Source: Paenibacillus sp. RUD330 (GTDB taxonomy: Bacteria > Bacillota > Bacilli > Paenibacillales > Paenibacillaceae). From it: a stretch of DNA of 64,000 bases. The notes beneath the pieces were generated by a model that did not search any database, had not been told where the DNA came from, and saw only the letters and a program-made list of their open reading frames with translations. The number at the start of each line of letters is the position of its first letter. Positions within the stretch are counted from its first letter, which is position 1. A program made the translations under genes and the position numbers. Shown here one piece after another: positions 33,919-41,883 of this stretch. The stretch covers positions 2,358,501 to 2,422,500 of the forward strand of contig NZ_CP022655.2 of NCBI RefSeq assembly GCF_002243345.2, in the 5' to 3' direction.

Positions 33919-34370
33919 ATCCTTGAGCCGCCGGCGGCGGTTGCGGATGCTGCCATCTCCTGCATCATGTTCAAAGGCATGATTGGGAGGAGAGACCCCC
34001 GATCCGCAGCGGCTTCATTGCTCCCATCGAGCAAGCGGGACCCATGTGCCTTGCGACCGCCTCCCACAGAAGCGGCCTTTGTTTTTCTTAAACTTTCCTC
34101 ATTTTCCGATTTAACCTCCGAGCCCATGCTACAATACAGTGAGTTTTGGTCCATCCAATTATTGGGTAATGATTCTTGTCGAAGGCGGCAGGATTATGAG
34201 GTTCCTTATCGAATTGGAATCTATACAGAATGAGATCCGCCATTCCGAAATACTCATAAGAGGCCGCCCGAACTTTTTTTCTTCAGACAGCGCAACTTTC
34301 TGCAGCCGCTCCGGTACAATTGTTTAACCGGAACGGAATATTTGCAGGTGAGGAGGTACTACCGCCTGTC

Positions 34371-34964
34371 ATGCTTGATTCCGAACTTATCCGGCAAATC
34401 AAAGACGGAAATATTGAGCTCTATTCCGAATTAATGAGGCGTTACCAGCGCAAGATCATGTCCTTCATCCTTCATATGCTGCGAAGCTCCAAGATGGAGC
34501 TTGCCGCGGAGGACCTGTGCTCCGAAACCTTCTACAAGGCCTATCGAAGCCTGAGCTCCTTCCGTGAGGTGGATGCCCAATTCTCCACCTGGCTGTACAC
34601 CATCGCGCGCAATACGGTGCTCAGCGAGCTGCGCAAGCAGCGCAGCATACATATCCCTCTCGAAGAGAGCGGGCTGATGCCGGCAGCGCCGGAGGAAGCC
34701 GCTCCCGAGCAGCAGATCCTTCAGGGGGAGCGCATGACGCTCGTGAGAGATGCGATCCGCACCTTGCCCGAGAAGCAGCGTTCCGCGCTTGTGCTGAGAG
34801 AATATGACGGGTTGGATTATCAGGAAATCGCTGATATTCTTGGAGGCACGGTCAGCTCGGTCAAATCCTTGCTCTTCCGCGCCAGAAGCAGCGTGAAGGT
34901 GCAGCTGGAGCCTTACTTCGAAGAGGTTGCGAGCGAAGATTTCGAAGGGATGAAGCTGCGATGA
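34371..34964 (+). CDS. ECF-type RNA polymerase sigma factor
   Basis: The 197-residue protein has sigma region 2 (RYQRKIMSFIL, AAEDLCSETFYKAYRSLSSF, FSTWLYTIARNTVLSELRK) and region 4 (LPEKQRSALVLREYDGLDYQ, then EIADILGGTVSSVKSLLFRA), without regions 1 or 3. It should direct RNA polymerase to a specific promoter set. AGGAGGT at 34351-34357 lies 13 nt before ATG 34371, slightly long but the only reasonable start. ATGA overlap with a zinc-finger membrane protein marks it as a sigma/anti-sigma pair. Its regulon and signal are unknown; B. subtilis has no such pair here. Confidence 0.92.
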   Translation: MLDSELIRQIKDGNIELYSELMRRYQRKIMSFILHMLRSSKMELAAEDLCSETFYKAYRSLSSFREVDAQFSTWLYTIARNTVLSELRKQRSIHIPLEESGLMPAAPEEAAPEQQILQGERMTLVRDAIRTLPEKQRSALVLREYDGLDYQEIADILGGTVSSVKSLLFRARSSVKVQLEPYFEEVASEDFEGMKLR

Positions 34965-35560
34965 AATGCGATGAAGTGCAGGAGGCGCTCGGCCTTTACT
35001 GGGATCTCCCCGAAGGCGATCCTTTGAAGCTGTCCGTCGACCTGCATTTGAAGCATTGCATAGCTTGCAAGGAAGATTTCCGCTTGTGGGAGGAAAGCGA
35101 GCTGCTGATCAGGCAGCTCGCGGAGGAAGATGAAGCTGCTTCCTGGGAATCCGCTGAGTCAGTCAACCGACAGGTTATGGATCGGATTTATGCGGAAGAC
35201 GGGTACAATCCCAAGCCGCGCCTGTTTCATCCGCTGGGCAGGCATCTGAACAACCGGGTTTCGGCTGCTGTGGCAGCTTGCCTGGCGATGTTTACGACCA
35301 GCTTGTTATATGTGCTGTTAAGCCGCGGCGACGCGGATTCGGAAACGGTTACCCAGACCGGATTGATGGAGACCGCAAGCGCCTCATCGGGCACGATGTT
35401 CAAGGCGAGCTTTTCTGCCGACACTCCCGTTGCCCAGGTCAGCGATCCGTTCATACTCAATATCGTGCCGACAACGCCGCAATACTGGATCATCTTGTCC
35501 ATGCTGGGGCTGGTACTGATTTTGTTCATGCTGAATTGGCTTTCGCGAATTCGCAAATAA
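34961..35560 (+). CDS. Membrane anti-sigma factor with zinc-binding ZAS motif
   Basis: The 199-residue protein has H29-x3-C33-x2-C36, the ZAS zinc motif that clamps an ECF sigma factor, followed by an acidic helix. Membrane helices lie at about residues 100-122 and 174-195, separated by an extracytoplasmic loop of some 50 residues rich in S and T that could be the sensing part. Release of the sigma factor by proteolysis or conformational change is the usual mechanism in the family and is inferred here. Confidence 0.85.
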   Translation: MKCDEVQEALGLYWDLPEGDPLKLSVDLHLKHCIACKEDFRLWEESELLIRQLAEEDEAASWESAESVNRQVMDRIYAEDGYNPKPRLFHPLGRHLNNRVSAAVAACLAMFTTSLLYVLLSRGDADSETVTQTGLMETASASSGTMFKASFSADTPVAQVSDPFILNIVPTTPQYWIILSMLGLVLILFMLNWLSRIRK

Positions 35561-35621
35561 GGGTAAGACCGTTTCCGGCTGCATTTGCGGCCGGATTTTT
35601 AGGTTCAGAACGAAGGAGAGA

Positions 35622-36215
35622 ATGGACAAGATGATGAAGCTAGGGCTGATCCGTCACGGGAAGACGGATTGGAATGCAGAGGGACGAATTCAAGGCATCA
35701 CGGACATTCCGCTAAACGGAGAAGGGCGGGATCAGGCCGGAAGGCTTGCGGACAGGCTGCTCAGGGACGGCGACAAATGGGATGGAGTCGTGACCAGTCC
35801 TTTGGCGCGTGCGCGGGAAACCGGACGAGTTATCGCCGAGAAGCTGGCCATTCCGCTGCTCGATCCGGAACCGCTTCTGTCGGAGCGCAGCTTCGGTCTT
35901 GTGGAGGGAACCAAGGAAGCGGAAAGGATAGAGCGTTGGGGAGCGATGTGGCGGACCCATCCCGATGCGGGCATCGAGTCGGATGAACGCGTGCAGGAGC
36001 GTGGTCAAGCGTTCGTCGCCCGCATGGAGGAGCAGTACCCTGATTCCAGGCTGCTCGTCGTCACGCACGGAAGCTACCTCGCCCAGCTGCTGGAAGTTCT
36101 CTGCGACGGACTCAGCCAAACCTATCTCAACAACATGTCCTATTCCATTCTTGAGTTCGACGGCAGCAAGTGGACGCCGCTGCTTCATAATTGCACCCTC
36201 CATCTCGAGAACTGA
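35622..36215 (+). CDS. Histidine phosphatase family protein
   Basis: The 197-residue protein has the branch-1 phosphatase signature GLIRHGKTDWN (catalytic His near residue 11), LNGEGRDQAGRL, the acid region LSERSFGLVEG and the second histidine in VVTHGSYL. It should use a phospho-histidine intermediate; the substrate (phosphoglycerate, cobalamin-type or another phosphate ester) cannot be fixed. AAGGAGAG lies very close to ATG 35622; ATGs at 35631 and 35634 have better spacing and may be the true start. A strong terminator follows. Confidence 0.88.
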   Translation: MDKMMKLGLIRHGKTDWNAEGRIQGITDIPLNGEGRDQAGRLADRLLRDGDKWDGVVTSPLARARETGRVIAEKLAIPLLDPEPLLSERSFGLVEGTKEAERIERWGAMWRTHPDAGIESDERVQERGQAFVARMEEQYPDSRLLVVTHGSYLAQLLEVLCDGLSQTYLNNMSYSILEFDGSKWTPLLHNCTLHLEN

Positions 36216-36236
36216 GCCGAGTCCGGTTTCATGTCA

Positions 36237-36264
36237 CCTTCGCCTTCCGGCGAAGGTTTTTTTT
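36237..36264 (+). terminator. Intrinsic terminator after the phosphatase gene
   Basis: CCTTCGCC-TTCC-GGCGAAGG followed by eight Ts. Confidence 0.93.
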
Positions 36265-36336
36265 CGTTCCCGCCATGTCTTAAACTCCGAGGATCTTCCC
36301 ATAATGGTACTAGCAAATGGCAGGAGGGAAGAGAGA

Positions 36337-37557
36337 ATGAACTTCGCGGATATGCTGGGTTACGCCGATATCGCCCAGCTCAGTCGGATAGCGGACGTAT
36401 ACCAATGCGAGTGCAACGGACATTCCAAAAACGAGCTGATTCAGTCGATCCTCTCCAAGGTGGGATCAAGGGAAGTATTCGAGGCTCAGGTGGGCAGCAT
36501 GCGTTTGGAAGATTTGCGTTTCATCAACTCTCTGCTATTCGACAAAAGGGAATTGTTCAGCCTGGAAGAGTTGATCGCACGGGTGCAGTCGAGCAAGCTT
36601 CAGGACGATGAGGCGTCTGTCGGGGGGCGGATCGCGGAAACGAAGCGTCCGCTTGCGGACAGCGTTCCGAAAAACCGCCGCAAGGGCAAGGCTCAGTCCG
36701 TGCCTGAATCGGGGCCCAGGGAAATCATCTCCCGCTTCAAGCAGCAAGGCTGGCTGTTCAACGGAATAAGCGGCCCGGAGCGGTATTTGTTCCAAATCCC
36801 GAAAGATCTGAAGGTGAAATTCCGAGATACGCTGAGACGCCGCTTCCGCGAGAGCCTCATCTATGCGGGAGAGCCTTCCGTCTATAGGGATGAGCAGGAG
36901 CTGCTCGGCGAGGACGTGCATGCCTTGCTCTCCTATGTCCGCCATCACGAAGTGCCGCTGACGAGAGACGGATATATGCACAGAAGGACAGTCATGCAGA
37001 TCATGGAGAGCTTCGGCGTGCAGGAAGAGCCCCCGGCCAAGGCGGCATTCCGCTTCGGTTACGGGCGCCGGTTCCGCGAATATCCCGAACGATTCTCGCT
37101 GGTCTATGATTATTGCTTCTATAATAAGTGGATCGTGGAAGAAGAGGACGTGCTCGTCTTGTCGGAGAGGGGAGCCGAGGCGCTGTTGGACAGGCGCGCG
37201 GCGGCTGCCGAGCAGCTCTACCGCTTCTGGCTCCGGCTGTATAAGGGAGCAGTGCCGAATCTTCTGTCCCTCGCCCATTGGATCGACGATCTGGCGGACC
37301 GCTGGGTGACGGCGGATTCGCTCCGCGCCGTCCTGCTTCCCTTCATCAAGCCTTATTACTACGATACGGCCGATGCCGTGATGGACAAGCGGATTCTCAT
37401 GATGCTTCTGCATCTGGGCATGTTGCGGATCGGGGAAGACGAGAAGCTGGGCACCGTCGTGAAGATGACCAAGCTGGGTAGCGCGGTCGTGGCAGGCGTC
37501 CATGTGGAGCATCAGGACGTGCTGCATGTGGAAGCGGGCGGCGGTGCCGTACTCTAG
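36337..37557 (+). CDS. Conserved-looking protein of unknown function, 406 residues
   Basis: I do not recognise this protein. It is soluble, charged and mostly helical. The N-terminal ~100 residues (MNFADMLGYADIAQLSRIAD, then GHSKNELIQSIL) resemble a small helical DNA- or RNA-binding unit. Residues about 110-140 form a basic linker (PKNRRKGKAQ). The rest contains several helix-turn-helix-like stretches without a catalytic motif. AGGAGG at 36322-36327 lies 9 nt before ATG 36337. It sits alone after a terminator. A winged-helix or helicase-accessory role is conceivable but unsupported. Confidence 0.75.
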   Translation: MNFADMLGYADIAQLSRIADVYQCECNGHSKNELIQSILSKVGSREVFEAQVGSMRLEDLRFINSLLFDKRELFSLEELIARVQSSKLQDDEASVGGRIAETKRPLADSVPKNRRKGKAQSVPESGPREIISRFKQQGWLFNGISGPERYLFQIPKDLKVKFRDTLRRRFRESLIYAGEPSVYRDEQELLGEDVHALLSYVRHHEVPLTRDGYMHRRTVMQIMESFGVQEEPPAKAAFRFGYGRRFREYPERFSLVYDYCFYNKWIVEEEDVLVLSERGAEALLDRRAAAAEQLYRFWLRLYKGAVPNLLSLAHWIDDLADRWVTADSLRAVLLPFIKPYYYDTADAVMDKRILMMLLHLGMLRIGEDEKLGTVVKMTKLGSAVVAGVHVEHQDVLHVEAGGGAVL

Positions 37558-37773
37558 CAAGTCGCGCTCGGGCTGCCGCACATTTGATTGGGGCCGGGCT
37601 TCTGTAATCTTCCCGCCGAAGTCCGGCGGAATAGAATGATAGCAGGAAGAATGGCAGCGGGCAGTCTCAACATCTGTACGCTCTACCTGAAAGGAAACTA
37701 GCAACGGGCATCAAGAAGATCTGGGAGAGAGCTTGTATAGGTGCACGGATGATTCGATACGGAGGTGTATCCT

Positions 37774-37959
37774 ATGATGGACAAATTGAAAGCGAACTAT
37801 GAAGTCATGCTGGGTCTGACAGCTGAAATGATCCTGGATGAAGCCTTGCTTAAATTTCGCAGAGCCAAAATCTATGCAGCCATAAACGATGCGCTCGAAA
37901 CCGGAGACCGGGATCGCTTCCAGAAGCTGTCCGAGGAGTGGAACGCTCTCCGCCGCTGA
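37774..37959 (+). CDS. Small IDEAL-domain protein
   Basis: The 61-residue peptide carries an IDEAL-type helix pair: MILDEALLKFRRAKIYAAIN followed by ALETGDRDRFQKLSEEWNAL. In B. subtilis the IDEAL domain at this locus is the C-terminal part of YpiB; here it stands alone and no UPF0302 part is found nearby. GGAGGTG at 37761-37767 is 6 nt before ATG 37774 (ATG 37777 is also possible). IDEAL domains occur in regulators such as ComK-associated and competence-related small proteins; the function here is unknown. Confidence 0.78.
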   Translation: MMDKLKANYEVMLGLTAEMILDEALLKFRRAKIYAAINDALETGDRDRFQKLSEEWNALRR

Positions 37960-38166
37960 GCAGTCCCGCTTCACGTCGGCCTTCGGTCCGGCCGCTTCGG
38001 CGGCTGGCCGGAGGCTGTCGTTTTTTGCCGCGGCGGAAAGGCCGCAGACACGCAGGCAGCTGCGGCCGAGGAGCGGATATCCGGAGCGGAGCGCTGAGGA
38101 TGTTGGCAAAAACGTCCCTTCAAGGTAACATAAGGGAGGCGAAAATAACGAAGGAAGTGGAACAGC

Positions 38167-38571
38167 ATGAAATTCAGCGAAATCGAACGTCAGCGCTGGC
38201 CCGAGCTGCAGCCGTACATGGACACCTGCCTGCTTCCGGTCACCGGTCTTTCCGGCACGGAATCTCCTTGGCAGGCGGCTGAGGCGCTCGAGAAGCTGCG
38301 CGATCTGCTTGACGCGGCGGAAATTCCGTTCAAGGGCAGAATCATTTCTTATCCGGCCGTGCAGTACCGCCTTAGCGATGACCTGTCCGAGCTGGACGAG
38401 CTGTGCAGAAAAGTCAAAAGCGGAGGCTTCCGCTACGTCATCGCCGCATCTGCCGCCGTCGACCTGTCGCGGCTGGAGGAGGCGGACCTCGCGCTCGGCC
38501 CGGACGACAGCGGCGCGCTGCCTGGGCCTTCCGACATCTCCTTGCGGATCCGGGAGTTGTGGAAAGCCTAA
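38167..38571 (+). CDS. ypiF: DUF2487 protein (YpiF-like)
   Basis: The 134-residue soluble protein begins KFSEIERQRWPELQPYMDTC and has a Rossmann-like alternation ending ALGPDDSG. Location directly upstream of qcrABC is the place of B. subtilis ypiF (DUF2487), which is the basis for the name. Function is unknown. AAGGAAGTGGAACAGC precedes the ATG. Confidence 0.75.
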   Translation: MKFSEIERQRWPELQPYMDTCLLPVTGLSGTESPWQAAEALEKLRDLLDAAEIPFKGRIISYPAVQYRLSDDLSELDELCRKVKSGGFRYVIAASAAVDLSRLEEADLALGPDDSGALPGPSDISLRIRELWKA

Positions 38572-38705
38572 ACGAATGGAATGAAGCTTACTCGACGAAA
38601 CGGATGCATAATTTCTTTTCGCGAAGGGGAAACCATTTGTCAGGGAATGATTGTAAACTCGCCCCGTGCGATCGCCCTCAAATGTGACAAATTAGCAACA
38701 AACAT

Positions 38706-38768
38706 GGGAGCGATTTTTGAACAATGAACTTCCAAATTCTTGACGCTCCCAAACGTCTAAAGTATGAT
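38706..38768 (+). promoter_or_regulatory. qcr promoter with a spaced inverted repeat
   Basis: TTGACG (38740-38745) and TATGAT (38763-38768) have an ideal 17-nt spacer, about 70 nt before qcrA. GGGAGCG at 38706-38712 and its reverse complement CGCTCCC at 38744-38750 form a 7-bp inverted repeat whose right arm overlaps the -35 box and could be an operator. No ResD, Fnr or Rex site is convincing. Confidence 0.7.
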
Positions 38769-38841
38769 AGGAATTGCTTGGTTCGACACGGAATGTCTGG
38801 CGGACAAGGCATCCGATATGGTTGCAAAGGGGGTTGAACAG

Positions 38842-39375
38842 ATGAGTACTCACGAAAATCAAGAATCCGCACACGCTCCCGTGAAGCGCAAGGAAATGTC
38901 GAGAAGGCAGTTTTTGGCTTACACCCTCGGAGGAGCCAGCGCATTCATGGCCGGCGGCGCCGTCCTGCCCATGATCCGGTTCGCCGTTGATCCGCTGCTG
39001 GAGAAACGCTCCGCAGGCAGCTTCGTCAAGGTCGTGGAAGAGAGCAAAGTGAAGGTCGGCGAGCCGACGGAGTTCAAGTTCAAAATCCATCAGGTCGACG
39101 GGTGGTATGTAAGCGATCCCGAGCAGGCCGCGTGGATCATGAAGGACGACAACGGCAAGATTTTCGCGCTTTCTCCGATCTGCAAGCACTTGGGCTGCAC
39201 GATCGGCTGGAACACCGAGAAAAACAACGAATATGTGTGCCCATGCCACGGCGCCCACTACACCGTAGACGGCAAAAACCTGTCTGTAGCGCCGGCTCCT
39301 CTTGACGAGTATCAGATCAAGATCGAGAACGGCTTTGTTTACCTGGGCGATATCGTTCCGAACACAAGGGTTTAG
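38842..39375 (+). CDS. qcrA: Menaquinol:cytochrome c reductase Rieske iron-sulfur subunit
   Basis: The 177-residue protein has an N-terminal basic segment and a membrane anchor (SRRQFLAYTLGGASAFMAGG, residues about 20-40). The Rieske cluster ligands are CKHLGC and CPCHGAHY. It takes electrons from menaquinol in the bc-type complex and passes them to the cytochrome c domain of QcrC. ATG 38842 follows AAAGGGGG. The SRRQF context resembles a Tat-type signal anchor, as in other Rieske proteins. Confidence 0.95.
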   Translation: MSTHENQESAHAPVKRKEMSRRQFLAYTLGGASAFMAGGAVLPMIRFAVDPLLEKRSAGSFVKVVEESKVKVGEPTEFKFKIHQVDGWYVSDPEQAAWIMKDDNGKIFALSPICKHLGCTIGWNTEKNNEYVCPCHGAHYTVDGKNLSVAPAPLDEYQIKIENGFVYLGDIVPNTRV

Positions 39376-39390
39376 GAGGCGTTAATTCAG

Positions 39391-40062
39391 ATGTTTAAAA
39401 GCGTATACAACTGGATCGACGAACGTCTTGACGTGACGCCCCTGTGGAGGGATGTTGCGGACCATGAGGTGCCGGAACATGTCAATCCCGCGCATCACTT
39501 TTCAGCCTTCGTCTATTGTTTCGGAGGATTGACGTTCTTCATTACCGTTATCCAGATACTGTCCGGCATGTTCCTCACCATGTACTACGTTCCGGATATT
39601 ATCAACGCTTACGCGAGCGTGGATTATCTTCAGCACAAGGTGCCGTTCGGCTCGATCGTACGCGGCATGCATCACTGGGGAGCCAGCCTCGTTATTGTCA
39701 TGATGTTCCTACATACGCTTCGCGTCTTCTTCACCGGATCCTACAAGGCTCCGCGCGAGATGAACTGGGTCGTCGGCATGCTGATCTTCTTCATCATGCT
39801 TGGACTCGGCTTCACCGGTTACCTGCTTCCTTGGGATAACAAAGCGTACTTCGCAACCAAGGTCGGCATTCAGATCGCCGATTCGGTGCCTTATATCGGG
39901 GAGTACATCAAAGTCTTCCTGCAGGGAGGAGACATCGTCGGAGCGACTACGCTGACCAGGTTCTTCGCGATTCACGTGTTCTTCCTTCCAGGCGCCCTGC
40001 TGGCTCTGCTGGCTGCGCACTTCTTGATGATCCGCAAGCAAGGCATCGCGGGTCCTCTATAA
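39391..40062 (+). CDS. qcrB: Menaquinol:cytochrome c reductase cytochrome b subunit
   Basis: The 223-residue four-helix protein is of b6 type. It has paired heme-ligand histidines in GMHHWGASLVIVMMFLHTLRVF and in FFAIHVFFLPGALLALLAAHF, and a PWDNKAYFAT loop near the quinol site. It forms the quinol-oxidising core with QcrC. The order qcrA-qcrB-qcrC and the short spacers indicate one operon. Confidence 0.96.
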   Translation: MFKSVYNWIDERLDVTPLWRDVADHEVPEHVNPAHHFSAFVYCFGGLTFFITVIQILSGMFLTMYYVPDIINAYASVDYLQHKVPFGSIVRGMHHWGASLVIVMMFLHTLRVFFTGSYKAPREMNWVVGMLIFFIMLGLGFTGYLLPWDNKAYFATKVGIQIADSVPYIGEYIKVFLQGGDIVGATTLTRFFAIHVFFLPGALLALLAAHFLMIRKQGIAGPL

Positions 40063-40081
40063 CGGTAGAGGAGGGACTCAC

Positions 40082-40960
40082 ATGGCGCACGGCAACAATT
40101 CAAACGAAAAAGTCGTTTATGTCGGCGACTCCCGTGTTCGCAAGCGCGAAACCGTCAACAGCATCCCGCCGGACTACACTTCCTTCCCGGGACGTTCGGA
40201 AGCCTTCATCCCGAACTTCCTGCTGAAGGAATGGATGGTCGGCTGCGTCGTGCTCGTCGGATTCCTCGTTCTTACGATCGCAGAGCCGCCACCGCTCGGA
40301 TATCCGGCGGATCCGACCAACTCGGCGTTCATTCCGATGCCGGACTGGTACTTCCTGTTCCTGTACCAGCTGCTGAAGTACCCTTGGGTATCCGGTTCGT
40401 ACGTTCCGCTCGGCGTTATGGGCGTACCGGGCGTCGCTTTCGGCTCGCTGCTGCTCGCCCCGTTCCTGGATACGGGCAAGGAGCGCCGCTTCTACCGCCG
40501 TCCGATCGCAACGGCTCTCATGCTCTTGTCGCTGGTGTCGTGCTACTATCTGACCAAGGTCAGCTGGGACCACTATCAGCATGAGCTCGAGATCACCAAT
40601 ACGGTGCCGGAGCATATCGAGCGCGAGGAAAAAGCCCGCGAAGCGGCCGCTTCCGGCGAGGAACCGCCTTCGGCAACAAAGCCGAAGGAGGACGTCGCTC
40701 TCGTCGATGCCGACAACGCCGGTGTGAAGACGATCATGGAAAAGGCCAAATGCATGACTTGCCACGGCACGGACCTCAAAGGCCAAGCCGGAGCGAAGAT
40801 TCCATCCCTGCACGGCGTCGGCGATCTGCTCGACAAAGCGCAGCTGACGGATATCGTCACCAACGGCAAGGGCGGCATGCCGGCCTTCAAGGACACTCTT
40901 TCCGCGGAAGAGATCGATACGCTCACCACTTGGCTCGCCAAGCAAAAAGCGGCTCAATAA
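40082..40960 (+). CDS. qcrC: Menaquinol:cytochrome c reductase subunit IV/cytochrome c fusion
   Basis: The 292-residue protein fuses a subunit-IV-like membrane part (three helices, about residues 50-160, with PDWYFLFLYQLLKYP) to a C-terminal cytochrome c domain with heme site CMTCH near residue 222 and an axial Met in GMPAF. A charged linker rich in E, A and P (about 180-205) joins them. Such fusions are usual for Firmicute bc complexes. A strong terminator follows. Confidence 0.96.
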   Translation: MAHGNNSNEKVVYVGDSRVRKRETVNSIPPDYTSFPGRSEAFIPNFLLKEWMVGCVVLVGFLVLTIAEPPPLGYPADPTNSAFIPMPDWYFLFLYQLLKYPWVSGSYVPLGVMGVPGVAFGSLLLAPFLDTGKERRFYRRPIATALMLLSLVSCYYLTKVSWDHYQHELEITNTVPEHIEREEKAREAAASGEEPPSATKPKEDVALVDADNAGVKTIMEKAKCMTCHGTDLKGQAGAKIPSLHGVGDLLDKAQLTDIVTNGKGGMPAFKDTLSAEEIDTLTTWLAKQKAAQ

Positions 40961-40967
40961 GACAACC

Positions 40968-40999
40968 AGCCTGATCGTTCCCGGACGATCAGGCTTTTT
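40968..40999 (+). terminator. Intrinsic terminator after qcrC
   Basis: AGCCTGATCGT-TCCCGG-ACGATCAGGCT followed by Ts; the stem is 11 bp and perfect. Confidence 0.94.
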
Positions 41000-41063
41000 C
41001 GTCAACCGACGCTTGTTAGGAATAAAAGGGCGACATGCACGCTAACCAAGGAGGCTCATCGTC

Positions 41064-41705
41064 TTGTTTTCGAATTTGTTCAGCCGCTATGCTTTGCTGA
41101 ATCGCCGGTTTCTGTGGCTGCTGCTCGTCGTCAATGCGCTCGGCACCGTGTACGGATATTATTGGTACAAAGGACAGCTGGAAGCGACCGTCGACGCCGG
41201 CAATCCGCTCTGGCAGCTTGTTTTCGTTCCGGACAGCCCCACGGCCAGCCTTTTCTTCACCCTGAGCCTGCTATATCTGCTCTTTCCGCCTGTAGATCAG
41301 GGACGTCTCGGCAAGACGGTGCGTGTCTTGATCGAAGGTCTTGGAACCGTCACATCGGTGAAATACGGCATCTGGGCGACCACGATGATTCTCGCCGGCG
41401 CGGCCCGGGGAGACATGCTGGAGCCTGCGCATTTCATGCTGATGGCTTCCCATCTGGGCATGGCGCTGGAAGCCCTTCTCTATGTCCGTTTCATGGCTGT
41501 GGGCAAGATCGCCGCGCTGGCGGCGGCCGGCTGGCTGCTGCTCAACGACTATTGCGATTATCACTACGGCATCTACCCCTATCTGCCAAGCACGCTTGAA
41601 AACGATGTGCCCGCAGTGCGTACATTCACGATCGGACTGTCGATATTCAGCCTGCTGGCCGTCTGGCTGGCGCAAACGATCGGGCGCAGGAGGCAAGGGC
41701 GCTGA
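41064..41705 (+). CDS. ypjA: DUF1405 membrane protein (YpjA-like)
   Basis: The 213-residue protein has six or so membrane helices, an aromatic-rich opening (FLWLLLVVNALGTVYGYYWY) and the stretch NDYCDYHYGIYPYLP characteristic of the family by position and composition. Function is unknown. The start is TTG 41064 with AAGGAGG upstream. It follows qcrABC as in B. subtilis. A small open frame begins 12 nt after its stop. Confidence 0.82.
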   Translation: MFSNLFSRYALLNRRFLWLLLVVNALGTVYGYYWYKGQLEATVDAGNPLWQLVFVPDSPTASLFFTLSLLYLLFPPVDQGRLGKTVRVLIEGLGTVTSVKYGIWATTMILAGAARGDMLEPAHFMLMASHLGMALEALLYVRFMAVGKIAALAAAGWLLLNDYCDYHYGIYPYLPSTLENDVPAVRTFTIGLSIFSLLAVWLAQTIGRRRQGR

Positions 41706-41716
41706 CTTCCAAACCC

Positions 41717-41857
41717 ATGGGTGACGATTGGACTCAAGCGCAAAAGGCGGCCGCGCCGAATGATGATTGGACTCAAGCGCAGAAGGCAGCCGCTCCGATT
41801 GCCGAGAATCCCCTTCAAGCGTACAAGCCGTACATATCTCCCTATCCGCAAGCATAG
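41717..41857 (+). CDS. Putative small protein with two DDWTQAQKAAAP repeats
   Basis: A 46-codon frame starts at ATG 41717, 11 nt after the ypjA stop, and ends with TAG just before the ypjB ribosome site. It encodes two tandem 13-residue units (DDWTQAQKAAAP plus N or I) and a tyrosine/proline-rich tail (AYKPYISPYPQA). The two 39-nt units (41723-41761, 41762-41800) differ at five bases; four are synonymous third positions in this frame only, which is the main evidence for coding. No good ribosome site precedes the ATG; AGGAGG lies 22 nt away, so coupling to ypjA is assumed. I know of no family. Confidence 0.5.
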   Translation: MGDDWTQAQKAAAPNDDWTQAQKAAAPIAENPLQAYKPYISPYPQA

Positions 41858-41883
41858 TAGTAGGATAGACAGGAGGGATAGGC

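Larger units (their letters stand above)
33657..34370 (+). other. Long non-coding region with a promoter, small-RNA candidate and further structure
   Basis: This stretch of about 700 nt has no credible protein gene. It contains the tyrA terminator, a strong promoter with a cre-like half site, a compact transcript ending in a strong terminator (33836-33918), a second folded segment (33930-34090) and the upstream region of a sigma-factor gene. TACAAT boxes at 34130 and 34315 lack convincing -35 partners. Confidence 0.7.

Noticed and set aside
33841-34233. An open frame across the small-RNA candidate beginning at ATG 33841
   Set aside because: No ribosome site precedes it and it reads through a strong terminator; the RNA interpretation fits better.
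34139-34327. A 62-codon plus-strand frame upstream of the sigma factor
   Set aside because: Non-ATG start without a ribosome site, no recognisable protein character, and it overlaps probable promoter DNA.
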